From Leucobacter aridicollis (GTDB taxonomy: Bacteria; Actinomycetota; Actinomycetes; Actinomycetales; Microbacteriaceae): 64,000 nucleotides of DNA. Of the stretch, positions 10,297 through 17,575 are shown piece after piece. The stretch is taken from NCBI RefSeq assembly GCF_013409595.1, contig NZ_JACCBD010000001.1, positions 248,001 through 312,000 on the forward strand, given 5' to 3'. The position numbers and the translations under genes were made by a program. The notes under the pieces are model-generated. The model saw nothing but the letters and a program-made list of their open reading frames with translations. It did no database searches and had not been told where the DNA came from. Each line of letters starts with the position of its first letter. Within the stretch, counting starts at the first letter, position 1.

Positions 10297-11282
10297 TGTG
10301 AGGCCGCTGCGTTTGCGATTGACTCGACGGCGTCGATGTTTCGCACGCCGGCCTCCGTGGTTGCGAAGTCGACAACGATAAAGCGCTCGTCTTTCACCGC
10401 GCGCATCGAGCTGGCTGCTGGGTGACCTTCGAGCAACGCACGCTTCTTCTCCGCGGAGTTCCATGGCGCGTCTACCAGCACGATGACATCGGGATCGCTT
10501 GCGACAAGGCTCTCCCAGGGCATGCTGAACCAGCTTTGCGCTTCCGACTCTGCAACATTCGTGAGACCGGCTGCCCGCATGATCATGCTGGGAGTTCCAG
10601 TGCCACCGCCGACGAACGGCACGTCCTCGCCAGAGCTAAACCAGAGGGCGGATAGGGCGCCGTCGTTCTTTGGAATAGCTTTCAGCCTGCTGCGCTGATC
10701 ACTGATGATTGACTCTGCTTCGGTGCTTGCATCGAACATCGCCCCGACCTCCGAGATCATGTCGAATACGTCATCGAACTCGAGTGGATCGGAGCTCTCG
10801 CTGCCAAACACGCAGGCGGGTGGAGCAACGTAGGTGTTGATGCCGAGACCCAGGAGCTCCGTTCGAGTACCCAGCCCGTCCTGGCCGAGGTTCGACTCCC
10901 AGCCAGCGAACACAAAGTCGGGCTCTGCGGCAAGGAGTACCTCACGACTGGGAAGCTGGTCTGCCAGCACATTCGGTTCCCACCCTGCTGGTGCGAGGCC
11001 CTGCGGCACGGGACCATCAAGCATCGCGGAGCCAACGATGCGGCTTGACTGCCCGAGGGCCAGCAGCAGTTCGAGCGGCGTTGATTTCACGGTGACCACG
11101 CGCTCAGGCGGGACGTCGAGTTCAACAGTGAACCCGCAGTTGTCTATGGCGGAAGCTGGCCCTGGAGTGACCTGTGCGGGGGCCTCCGGAGAGAGTGATG
11201 AGCACCCAGGGAGAAGCGCTAGAGCGCCGACAGTGAGAAGTGAGACCGTATATTTGAACCGACGGTTCGTTTCAATTTTCAT
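10293..11282 (-). CDS. FecB/BtuF-type substrate-binding lipoprotein
   Basis: 329 residues. A lipoprotein signal (hydrophobic core ending LLPGC, lipidated Cys about 27) precedes a periplasmic-binding fold of the FecB/BtuF type (ERVVTVKSTPLELLLALG; PDFVFAGWESN; PDVIVLVDAPWNS). The start at 11282 is chosen because the lipoprotein signal begins there; the upstream extension shows no signal features. It opens a four- or five-gene unit ending in cofD and iclR. A near-perfect copy of the island palindrome lies inside codons 5-9. The ligand is unknown: iron-siderophore or corrinoid is the default for the family, but the gene context points to a deazaflavin. Confidence 0.88.
   Translation of the reverse strand: MKIETNRRFKYTVSLLTVGALALLPGCSSLSPEAPAQVTPGPASAIDNCGFTVELDVPPERVVTVKSTPLELLLALGQSSRIVGSAMLDGPVPQGLAPAGWEPNVLADQLPSREVLLAAEPDFVFAGWESNLGQDGLGTRTELLGLGINTYVAPPACVFGSESSDPLEFDDVFDMISEVGAMFDASTEAESIISDQRSRLKAIPKNDGALSALWFSSGEDVPFVGGGTGTPSMIMRAAGLTNVAESEAQSWFSMPWESLVASDPDVIVLVDAPWNSAEKKRALLEGHPAASSMRAVKDERFIVVDFATTEAGVRNIDAVESIANAAASQ
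11255..11269. promoter_or_regulatory. Island palindrome copy at the start of the importer unit
   Basis: TGAACCGACGGTTCG matches TGAACCGATGGTTCA at 13 of 15 positions and retains the GAACC-N3-GGTTC dyad. It lies 13-27 bases inside the binding-protein gene, where a bound repressor could block early elongation or the promoter. It is oriented toward the divergent catabolic genes across a 206-base intergenic region. Confidence 0.6.
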
Positions 11283-11440
11283 CGTTGAAAACCAATGCCT
11301 TGAGTTGGCCGCTGGGTCGCGGGGGTTCGTTGGTGCCTCGTAGTCTGAGGAATTTAAAGGATAGCGCAAGGCACCCGTGGTGGATAGTGTGGATTGCTCG
11401 GGGCTCAAGGGTTTAGGAAAAATGAGCTTGCAAAAATTAT

Positions 11441-11455
11441 GAACCGATGGTTCAC
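11441..11455. promoter_or_regulatory. Perfect palindromic operator of the catabolic operon
   Basis: TGAACC-GAT-GGTTCA is a perfect 6-3-6 inverted repeat 33 bases before the first catabolic gene (start 11489). TTGCAA at 11429-11434 could be a -35 element, so a bound protein would cover the promoter. This is the best of the five island copies and the likely primary operator of the IclR-type protein. Confidence 0.7.
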
Positions 11456-11488
11456 TGTATTCACGTCGCTAATGTCAGGGAGGACATG

Positions 11489-12058
11489 ATGTCACCACAG
11501 ATCCGCAAACTCGTTCGTTTGGTCGAGGAAATCCATAGCGAGAACGGTCAGCAGCTCGCCAAACCACACCGTGTTGCAGTTGCAGCGGCCGTCATTGCGA
11601 ACCCGTATGGCGCGGGCTACGTTGAAGACGTCGTCACGCTCGCTGACGAGCTTGGTGAAGCGATCGGGGAACTACTTGGCCCCGAATGCGTTCGACTCTT
11701 GGACGATGAGATTGAGGCCTTTGGTAAGGCAGCGTTGGTGGGCGTCGACGGCGAAACCGAGCACGGATCTGCGTTGATCCACAACCTGCGGTTTGGCAAC
11801 GTATTCCGGCGTGCAGCCGGCGGAACGGAACTGTTGCCTGCAGCGGAAAAGATTGGCTTGCAGGGAGCTTCCATCGACGTTCCGTTGAAGCACAAGACTG
11901 ACGCCAAGACGCGTTCGCATCATCAGACGGTCACCTTCCGCATTGAAGATGCCCCGCGCGCTGACGAGATTGTTGTCGCCTGCATCGCAGCGAATTCGGG
12001 GCGGCCGCTTGCTCGTCTCGCGACCTTCGGGGCCGAGGCTCCCGTGAGCATCGCCTAA
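11489..12058 (+). CDS. AA_synth (amino acid synthesis)-family protein
   Basis: 189 residues. The sequence IRKLVRLVEEIHSENGQ followed by KPHRVAVAAAVIANPYGAGYVEDV is typical of the small AA_synth family (formerly DUF1185), whose biochemical role is poorly known despite the name. I chose the second of two adjacent ATG codons because it is five bases from GGGAGG (11478-11483); the first, at 11486, is too close. It is the first gene of the catabolic run, 32 bases before the aminotransferase. Members are often found with LLM monooxygenase-like and amidohydrolase genes, so a role in heterocycle catabolism is likely but unspecified. Confidence 0.75.
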   Translation: MSPQIRKLVRLVEEIHSENGQQLAKPHRVAVAAAVIANPYGAGYVEDVVTLADELGEAIGELLGPECVRLLDDEIEAFGKAALVGVDGETEHGSALIHNLRFGNVFRRAAGGTELLPAAEKIGLQGASIDVPLKHKTDAKTRSHHQTVTFRIEDAPRADEIVVACIAANSGRPLARLATFGAEAPVSIA

Positions 12059-12090
12059 CGGCGAAGGCACCGACGAAAAGAGTCAGAATT

Positions 12091-13455
12091 ATGAACGCAG
12101 TCGCATGGTCAAAAGAAGAGCTCGTCGCGGCAGACAGTGAGTTCGTCATCCACTCGTGGTCGAAGCAGGGTGGTCTCAACGCCCGCCCCATCAAAGGCGC
12201 CGAGGGATCCTGGTTCTGGGATTACGATGGCAATCGTTTCCTGGACTTTCAGTCGCAGTTGGTAAACAGCAATCTTGGACACCAGCACCCCAAGCTTGTG
12301 CAGGCGATCAAAGATCAGGCTGACACGATGTGCTACATCGGGCCGGGATTTGCCGAGGAACAGCGAGCCCGTCTGGCGCAGAAACTCGCAGAGATTACGC
12401 CAGGTGACCTGAAGATGAGTTTCTTCACCACAGGTGGTGCCGCTGCGAACGAGAACGCCATCAGACTCGCGCGCCATGTCACGGGGCGCAACAAGATTGT
12501 TGCGCGATATCGCTCCTACCACGGGGCGACCGCGGGCGCGATCGCCTTGACCGGGGACCCGCGTCGTTGGCACGCTGAGCCCTCGATGCCGGGCGTGGTC
12601 CGAATGCTTGATCCTTACACTTACAGGTGCCCGGCGGGCCACCCCTCCCCGTGTCCCGTCTGCTCTGGTGGACCGCACCTGGAAGAGATTTTGCAGTTCG
12701 AGGACCCGTACTCGGTTGCCGCCGTCATTCTCGAACCAGTCACTGGGACTAACGGCCTCATCTACCCTGGTGAGAACTACCTGAGATCGATTCGTGAGGT
12801 GTGCAACAAGTACGGCATCATCCTCATTTTCGACGAAGTGATGGCTGGTTTCGGTCGCACGGGTGAGCTGTTCGCCTGTGACCACTGGGGCGTTACCCCA
12901 GACATTCTGATCACCGCAAAGGGTCTCAACTCAGGGTATGTCCCTCTCGGAGCGATGACAGTTTCGTCGAAGATCTCTGACTGGCTTCAGGACAATAAAT
13001 TCTGGGGAGGGCTCACCTATGCGGGGCATCCTCTCGCGTGCGCCTCCGCTGTCGCGTCGCTCGAAATCATGGAAGAAGAAGGGGTTGTCGACAACGCGCG
13101 GCGCCAGGGCGAGCGACTTGGAGCCGGCCTCGCTGAACTTGCGAAACGCCACCCGTCTATTGGTGACATTCGTGGGCGTGGACTGTTCTACGGGCTCGAA
13201 CTAGTTCGGAACCGTGACACCCGCGAGCCGCTCGTGCCGTTCAACGCGGTTGGGGAAGCCGCCAAGCCGATGCAGGAGATCAACAAGGCTGCAATGGCGA
13301 AGGGGCTGTACCTGGCATCGAACTTCAATGTGCTTCGGCTTACGCCGCCCCTCGTGATCAACGACGAGGAGATTGACTTGGCGCTCGAGACCCTCGACGA
13401 GGTGCTCGACATCGCCGATGTGCACTACGACACTGCGGGAGGCCCCGCATCATGA
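12091..13455 (+). CDS. Class III PLP aminotransferase (beta-alanine/omega-amino acid type)
   Basis: 454 residues, fold type I class III. Visible features are the cofactor-region motif FFTTGGAAANENAIRLAR, the RSYHGATAGA segment, IFDEVMAGFGRTG (PLP-contacting Asp), and the Schiff-base lysine in ITAKGLNSGYVPLGA. A Cys-rich insertion (CPAGHPSPCPVC, about 184-196) is also present. It overlaps the hydantoinase gene by four bases. After a dihydropyrimidinase and a beta-ureidopropionase, the natural substrate would be beta-alanine or 3-aminoisobutyrate, giving a semialdehyde. The amino acceptor (pyruvate or 2-oxoglutarate) cannot be told from sequence. Confidence 0.88.
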   Translation: MNAVAWSKEELVAADSEFVIHSWSKQGGLNARPIKGAEGSWFWDYDGNRFLDFQSQLVNSNLGHQHPKLVQAIKDQADTMCYIGPGFAEEQRARLAQKLAEITPGDLKMSFFTTGGAAANENAIRLARHVTGRNKIVARYRSYHGATAGAIALTGDPRRWHAEPSMPGVVRMLDPYTYRCPAGHPSPCPVCSGGPHLEEILQFEDPYSVAAVILEPVTGTNGLIYPGENYLRSIREVCNKYGIILIFDEVMAGFGRTGELFACDHWGVTPDILITAKGLNSGYVPLGAMTVSSKISDWLQDNKFWGGLTYAGHPLACASAVASLEIMEEEGVVDNARRQGERLGAGLAELAKRHPSIGDIRGRGLFYGLELVRNRDTREPLVPFNAVGEAAKPMQEINKAAMAKGLYLASNFNVLRLTPPLVINDEEIDLALETLDEVLDIADVHYDTAGGPAS

Positions 13456-14903
13456 CGATGGAATCAGCGACAAACGCGGGGCACACTACACTCATCGCCG
13501 GTGGCACCGTGGTGAATGCGGAAGGCTTCGTCCGTGCTGATGTGCTGGTGCGCGGCGAACGGATCGTTGGCATCGGGGTTGAGCAAGCGTGGGATGCTGA
13601 CGAGACGATCGACGCAACCGGGAAGTACATTTTGCCTGGTGGAATCGACGTTCACACTCACCTTGAGTATCCAATTGACGGCTTTACGACGCGTACGGCT
13701 GATGACTTCGCGACAGGCTCGGTTGCCGCTGCGTTCGGTGGCACTACTACCTTTATCGACTTCGTCAAGAAGCGCCCAGACGCTTCGCTGTTCGACACTT
13801 TTGTTGAGCGGCGCTCGATCGCAGAATCCAAGAGTATTGTCGATTTTGGACTGCATGCGATCGTGCCGCCATTGGTTCAGCAGCCGGATGTCCACGACGA
13901 TCTTGTTCGGCTCTTCACCGAGCAAGGCGTGTCGAGCTGGAAGTTCTTTATGGCGTACCCGGGTACGCAGATGGTTGAAGACGACGAGCTTCTCGCTGGA
14001 ATGGATCTCGCTCTCAAGCTCGGTGCGTTCCCGATGGTGCACGCTGAAAACGGGCACATGGTGAACCGGGCCGCTCAGCAGCTTCTGGATGAAGGGAAGA
14101 CTGCCGAGATTCACCACGTCGATGCTCACGGCCATTCCCAGGAGGCTGAGGCGGTTCACCGGGCGATTGTGCTCGCTGCAGAAGTGGGCACGCCCCTGTA
14201 CGTTGTCCACGTCTCGAGCGAGCAGGCTGCGGCCGAAATTGCAGCTGCGCGCAGTGAGGGCCTGCCCGTTTGGGGTGAAACTTGCCCGCAGTATCTCGTC
14301 ACCGCGCTGGAAGATTATCAAGAGCTGGGGGAGCGGGCCGCTGGTTACATTTGCTCACCACCGATTCGTGAACGAGCAAATCAGGCCGCCCTCTGGAAAT
14401 ACCTTGGTGCTGACGGACTCTCGACGCTCGCGACGGACCATGCTGCGTTCTGTATGGAGCAGCCCGAGGACTTGCCTCCGCAGAAGCTTCGGTCTCCAGG
14501 GTATTTCCCGAAGACTCCGAATGGGGTGCCCGGACTCGAAGACCGCATGATGGTCGCCTGGGAAGCCGGCGTCGTAGGCGGAGCGCTCGACCTCTGCAGG
14601 TTTGTCGAGATCACGGCTGCTCGACCCGCCAAACTCTTTGGAATGTACCCCAACAAGGGAACGATCTCCGTCGGAGCAGACGCGGACATCGTGGTGTGGG
14701 ACCCTGAGGCAGACCACACGATCACCGCTGCGGGTGGACATTCCCGAACCGACTACAACCTCTATGAGGGTATGCGCGTAAGCGGCCTTCCCGTAACGGT
14801 CATGAGCCGTGGGCGGACGCTGATCCTTGACCGTGAGCTGCAGGAGGTGGCCCGGACAACCCGTGGCCGCTACCTCGCTCGCGGCGCAGCCCAACTTTTC
14901 TAA
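13452..14903 (+). CDS. Dihydropyrimidinase/hydantoinase-family cyclic amidohydrolase
   Basis: 483 residues, usual for the family. Metal ligands are visible as DVHTHLE (66-72), the carbamylated lysine in SWKFFMAYPG (Lys about 164), VHAENGH (His about 197), VVHVSS, and Asp in LATDHAAF. It hydrolyses the cyclic amide of 5,6-dihydrouracil, dihydrothymine or hydantoins to the N-carbamoyl amino acid. It is translationally coupled (ATGA) to the aminotransferase and followed by the F420 redox pair. The sequence does not distinguish dihydropyrimidine from hydantoin as substrate. Confidence 0.9.
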   Translation: MTMESATNAGHTTLIAGGTVVNAEGFVRADVLVRGERIVGIGVEQAWDADETIDATGKYILPGGIDVHTHLEYPIDGFTTRTADDFATGSVAAAFGGTTTFIDFVKKRPDASLFDTFVERRSIAESKSIVDFGLHAIVPPLVQQPDVHDDLVRLFTEQGVSSWKFFMAYPGTQMVEDDELLAGMDLALKLGAFPMVHAENGHMVNRAAQQLLDEGKTAEIHHVDAHGHSQEAEAVHRAIVLAAEVGTPLYVVHVSSEQAAAEIAAARSEGLPVWGETCPQYLVTALEDYQELGERAAGYICSPPIRERANQAALWKYLGADGLSTLATDHAAFCMEQPEDLPPQKLRSPGYFPKTPNGVPGLEDRMMVAWEAGVVGGALDLCRFVEITAARPAKLFGMYPNKGTISVGADADIVVWDPEADHTITAAGGHSRTDYNLYEGMRVSGLPVTVMSRGRTLILDRELQEVARTTRGRYLARGAAQLF

Positions 14904-14960
14904 CCCACCGCTTACTGCCGCCAACGCAGGTTGGCAGAGCACCCCACGAAAGGCATCACA

Positions 14961-15965
14961 ATGAAGTTTCCCATTGGAATCCATGTCGGCGACCGGATGA
15001 CGCTCCCCGAGACATACGAGGTCGCGCAGTACACCGATGAAAAGGGTTTCGACTCGTTCTGGGTTGCAGAGGGCCGAATGGCTCGCGACGGCATTGTGCC
15101 CGCCGCGATTGTTGCTTCACAGACCAAGCAGATTCGCATCGGTACCGGCGTCGTCAACAATAAGAGTCGTAACGTCGCGCTCATGGGTGTGACGTTCAAG
15201 ACGCTCGACGAAGTCGCACCCGGTCGCGCGATTCTCGGCATTGGTGCGTGGTGGGAACCGCTCGCCACGAAGCTTGGCGCGCCTATCCGCAAACCTGTCG
15301 CCTCGATGCGCGAATACATTACGATCCTCAAGCAGCTCTTCAACAACGACACTGTGACTTTCAATGGTGAGTTCTACACGATCGACGGTGTTCGCTTCGA
15401 CAGCATGTATCGCGAGAACACTGAGGTTCCAGTACCGATTTATGTCGGTGCCGTCGGCCCGCGCATGCTTGAACTATCGGGTGAGATCGCTGACGGCGTA
15501 CACATGGACTTCCTGCTGCCCCCCTCCTACCTCGAAGGCGCGAAGCAAGCGATTGATGCCGGCCTCGCGAAGCGAACAGACGGTAAGACAGAGATCGATC
15601 TGACACAGATCATCGCGTGCAGCGTGAACGATAAGGACCCGCAGGAAGCGATCGACCACTGCAAAGCCTTCTTGACCCTGTACCTGATGCAGCAGCCGCA
15701 TATTGCCGCGCACTCGGGCGTCGAACCGGAGCTTGTCGAAGAGATTCAAAAGATCGCTGGTTGGCCTGCAACGAAGGAGGATATCCGACGTGCGATGCAG
15801 CTCGTCCCCAACGAGCTCGTGCAGAACGTCACTGCCTGCGGGTCGACGGACACGGTCGTGCAGAAGCTCGAAGAATACCGTGAGGCAGGGGTGCGAGTGC
15901 CTGTCCTCTCGACTCACGGAGACCACCGTACGACGCTCGTCAACATCACCGAAGCGCTGCAGTAG
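14961..15965 (+). CDS. Mer-like LLM-class F420-dependent oxidoreductase
   Basis: 334 residues, luciferase-like (bacterial luciferase TIM barrel). The N-terminal half (GIHVGDRMTLPETYEVAQYT, IRIGTGVVNNKSRNVAL, LDEVAPGRAILGIGAWWEP) resembles F420-dependent methylene-tetrahydromethanopterin reductase-type members more than FMN monooxygenases. A start at 14961 has GAAAGG upstream. F420:NADP oxidoreductase follows after nine bases, and cofC, cofD and cofE are in the same island, so F420 use is well supported by context. In the pathway order it sits where dihydropyrimidine dehydrogenase would act. I infer hydride transfer from F420H2 to a C=C or C=N bond of an N-heterocycle; this is untested. Confidence 0.82.
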   Translation: MKFPIGIHVGDRMTLPETYEVAQYTDEKGFDSFWVAEGRMARDGIVPAAIVASQTKQIRIGTGVVNNKSRNVALMGVTFKTLDEVAPGRAILGIGAWWEPLATKLGAPIRKPVASMREYITILKQLFNNDTVTFNGEFYTIDGVRFDSMYRENTEVPVPIYVGAVGPRMLELSGEIADGVHMDFLLPPSYLEGAKQAIDAGLAKRTDGKTEIDLTQIIACSVNDKDPQEAIDHCKAFLTLYLMQQPHIAAHSGVEPELVEEIQKIAGWPATKEDIRRAMQLVPNELVQNVTACGSTDTVVQKLEEYREAGVRVPVLSTHGDHRTTLVNITEALQ

Positions 15966-15974
15966 GGAAGCGGC

Positions 15975-16646
15975 ATGACCATCGCAATTGTTGGGGGCAC
16001 TGGACCCCAGGGAAGCGGGATCGGGCTGCGACTCGCCCTTGCTGGTGAGACCGTGATCCTTGGATCACGCGACGGTGAGCGGGCAGCGAGCGAAGCTGCC
16101 AAACTCACCTCCGAGCACGCGCCGCTGGGAGTAATAACCGGAGCGAACAACCGGGACGCAGTGGCCTCCGCTGACACCGTTATTCTCGCTGTGCCCTATA
16201 AAGGACACGAAGAACTCGTAGGCGGACTTGCTGACGTCATCGGGCACAAGCTCGTGGTGAGCTGCGTGAACCCGCTCTCATTCGACAAACAAGGTCCGGT
16301 TGGTACACAAATCCCTGACCTGAGCGCAGCCGAGGAAGCCGCGAGGCTGCTTCCCGAAGCAAATGTGACGGGGGCGTTTCACCACCTCTCGGCAGTCAAC
16401 CTGCACAAGGTAGAGACTGACCTGAGCCACGAGGACGTGCTCGTTTGCGGCAACGACGAGTCGGGGAAGGCAGAGGTGATGCGCCTCGCATCGCTCGTGA
16501 CTGGCGGTCGTGGCATCGATGTTGGAGCGCTTCGGCTAGCGCGGCACCTTGAACCGTTCACTGCGGTGCTCATCTCGGTGAATAAGAAGTACCGCACCAA
16601 TTCGAGCGTGGCGCTCACCGGCGTCCCAGAGACTGGAGAGAAGTAA
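15975..16646 (+). CDS. NADPH-dependent F420 reductase (F420:NADP oxidoreductase)
   Basis: 223 residues, typical of Fno/NpdG. The N-terminal dinucleotide-binding motif IVGGTGPQGSGIGLRLA with GSRDGERA is diagnostic; TVILAVPYKGHEEL and VNPLSFDK follow, and the C-terminal GGRGIDVGALRLARHLEPFTAVLI is the usual F420-site end of the protein. It moves hydride between NADPH and F420 and would supply F420H2 to the LLM enzyme just upstream. Its stop codon overlaps the start of the next amidohydrolase by one base. The gene is called fno or npdG elsewhere. Confidence 0.92.
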   Translation: MTIAIVGGTGPQGSGIGLRLALAGETVILGSRDGERAASEAAKLTSEHAPLGVITGANNRDAVASADTVILAVPYKGHEELVGGLADVIGHKLVVSCVNPLSFDKQGPVGTQIPDLSAAEEAARLLPEANVTGAFHHLSAVNLHKVETDLSHEDVLVCGNDESGKAEVMRLASLVTGGRGIDVGALRLARHLEPFTAVLISVNKKYRTNSSVALTGVPETGEK

Positions 16647-17467
16647 TGAAACTGGCAGCACTTCAACTGCGTGCGACAGATGACCGCGAGGTGACGCTTA
16701 TGCGCGCCGGTGAGCTTATCGACGAGGCTGCCGCGCAAGGAGCGAAGGTCGTGCTCATGCCCGAGTTCTTCGCGATTCCCTTCGTGCAGCCTGAACCAGA
16801 CCCCACTTACATCAAGTGGGCCGAGGATTTTGACGGACCCTCGAATGAGCTCGTGCGCGTGAAATCAGCGCAGCACGGCATCACGATCGTGTCGTCCTTC
16901 TTCGAAGGAACTGACCTGCCAGGTGTGTTCCACAACACCGCTGTGACGTTTGTGAACGGCGAGGCGCGTCATACCTACCGTAAGTCGCATCTTCCGTTTT
17001 CGAATGGGTTCCCAGAGAAGTTTTACTTCAGGCCTGGTCAGGAAGCTCCTTCCGCTGTCGACACAGGTGAGGTGTCTGTTGGCACGATCATCTGCTACGA
17101 GAGGCACTTCCCCGAACTGTCTCGAGCCGTTGCGATGGCTGGTGGCGAGGTGCTCTGTGTGCCTGTTGCTTCCGCCTCTGCGCCAATGAAGGAGGTCTTC
17201 CAGCTCGAGCTCCGGGCGCACGCCGCCTTCAACCAGTTCTTTGTGATCTGCTCGAACCGGGTCGGTCTCGAAGGCACGAAGGATTACTTTGGCCTGAGCG
17301 CGGTTTACGGGCCTGACGGCACCGTGCTCGCGCAGGTCGCTGACGGTGAGGAAGGGGTCGCCGTCGCGGAAGTCGATCTCGATGAGATGCGTGCTTCGCG
17401 CATGCGACGTCCGTTCTTCCGCGACCGCCGGCCAGAACTCTACTCGGCCCTGACTGAGCAGTACTAG
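16646..17467 (+). CDS. Nitrilase-superfamily amidohydrolase, beta-ureidopropionase-like
   Basis: 273 residues. The Glu-Lys-Cys triad is visible: Glu40 in LMPEFF, Lys113 in YRKSHLPF, Cys150 in IICYERHFPEL. The segment around the Cys, the later CSNRVGLEG and the C-terminal MRRPFFRDRRPELYSAL recall N-carbamoyl-beta-alanine amidohydrolases. It would open the carbamoyl product of the preceding amidohydrolase, releasing ammonia, carbon dioxide and an amino acid. Start and stop overlap with the F420 reductase (TAATG) implies coupled expression. N-carbamoyl alpha-amino acid hydrolysis is the main alternative. Confidence 0.85.
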   Translation: MKLAALQLRATDDREVTLMRAGELIDEAAAQGAKVVLMPEFFAIPFVQPEPDPTYIKWAEDFDGPSNELVRVKSAQHGITIVSSFFEGTDLPGVFHNTAVTFVNGEARHTYRKSHLPFSNGFPEKFYFRPGQEAPSAVDTGEVSVGTIICYERHFPELSRAVAMAGGEVLCVPVASASAPMKEVFQLELRAHAAFNQFFVICSNRVGLEGTKDYFGLSAVYGPDGTVLAQVADGEEGVAVAEVDLDEMRASRMRRPFFRDRRPELYSALTEQY

Positions 17468-17575
17468 CCGAGCTGGGCGACACGCGTTTTCATGCGCGCG
17501 TCGTCCGACTCGGGTTGGCGGCGTCACCGAAGACGGCCGACCCACACACAACAGACTTTCACCTCAGAGGTTTTC

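Noticed and set aside
17468..17575. Possible attenuator hairpin between the amidohydrolase and the NCS1 gene
   Set aside because: Only a short mismatched stem (ACGCG with CGCGCGT-like pairing) can form; too weak to call.
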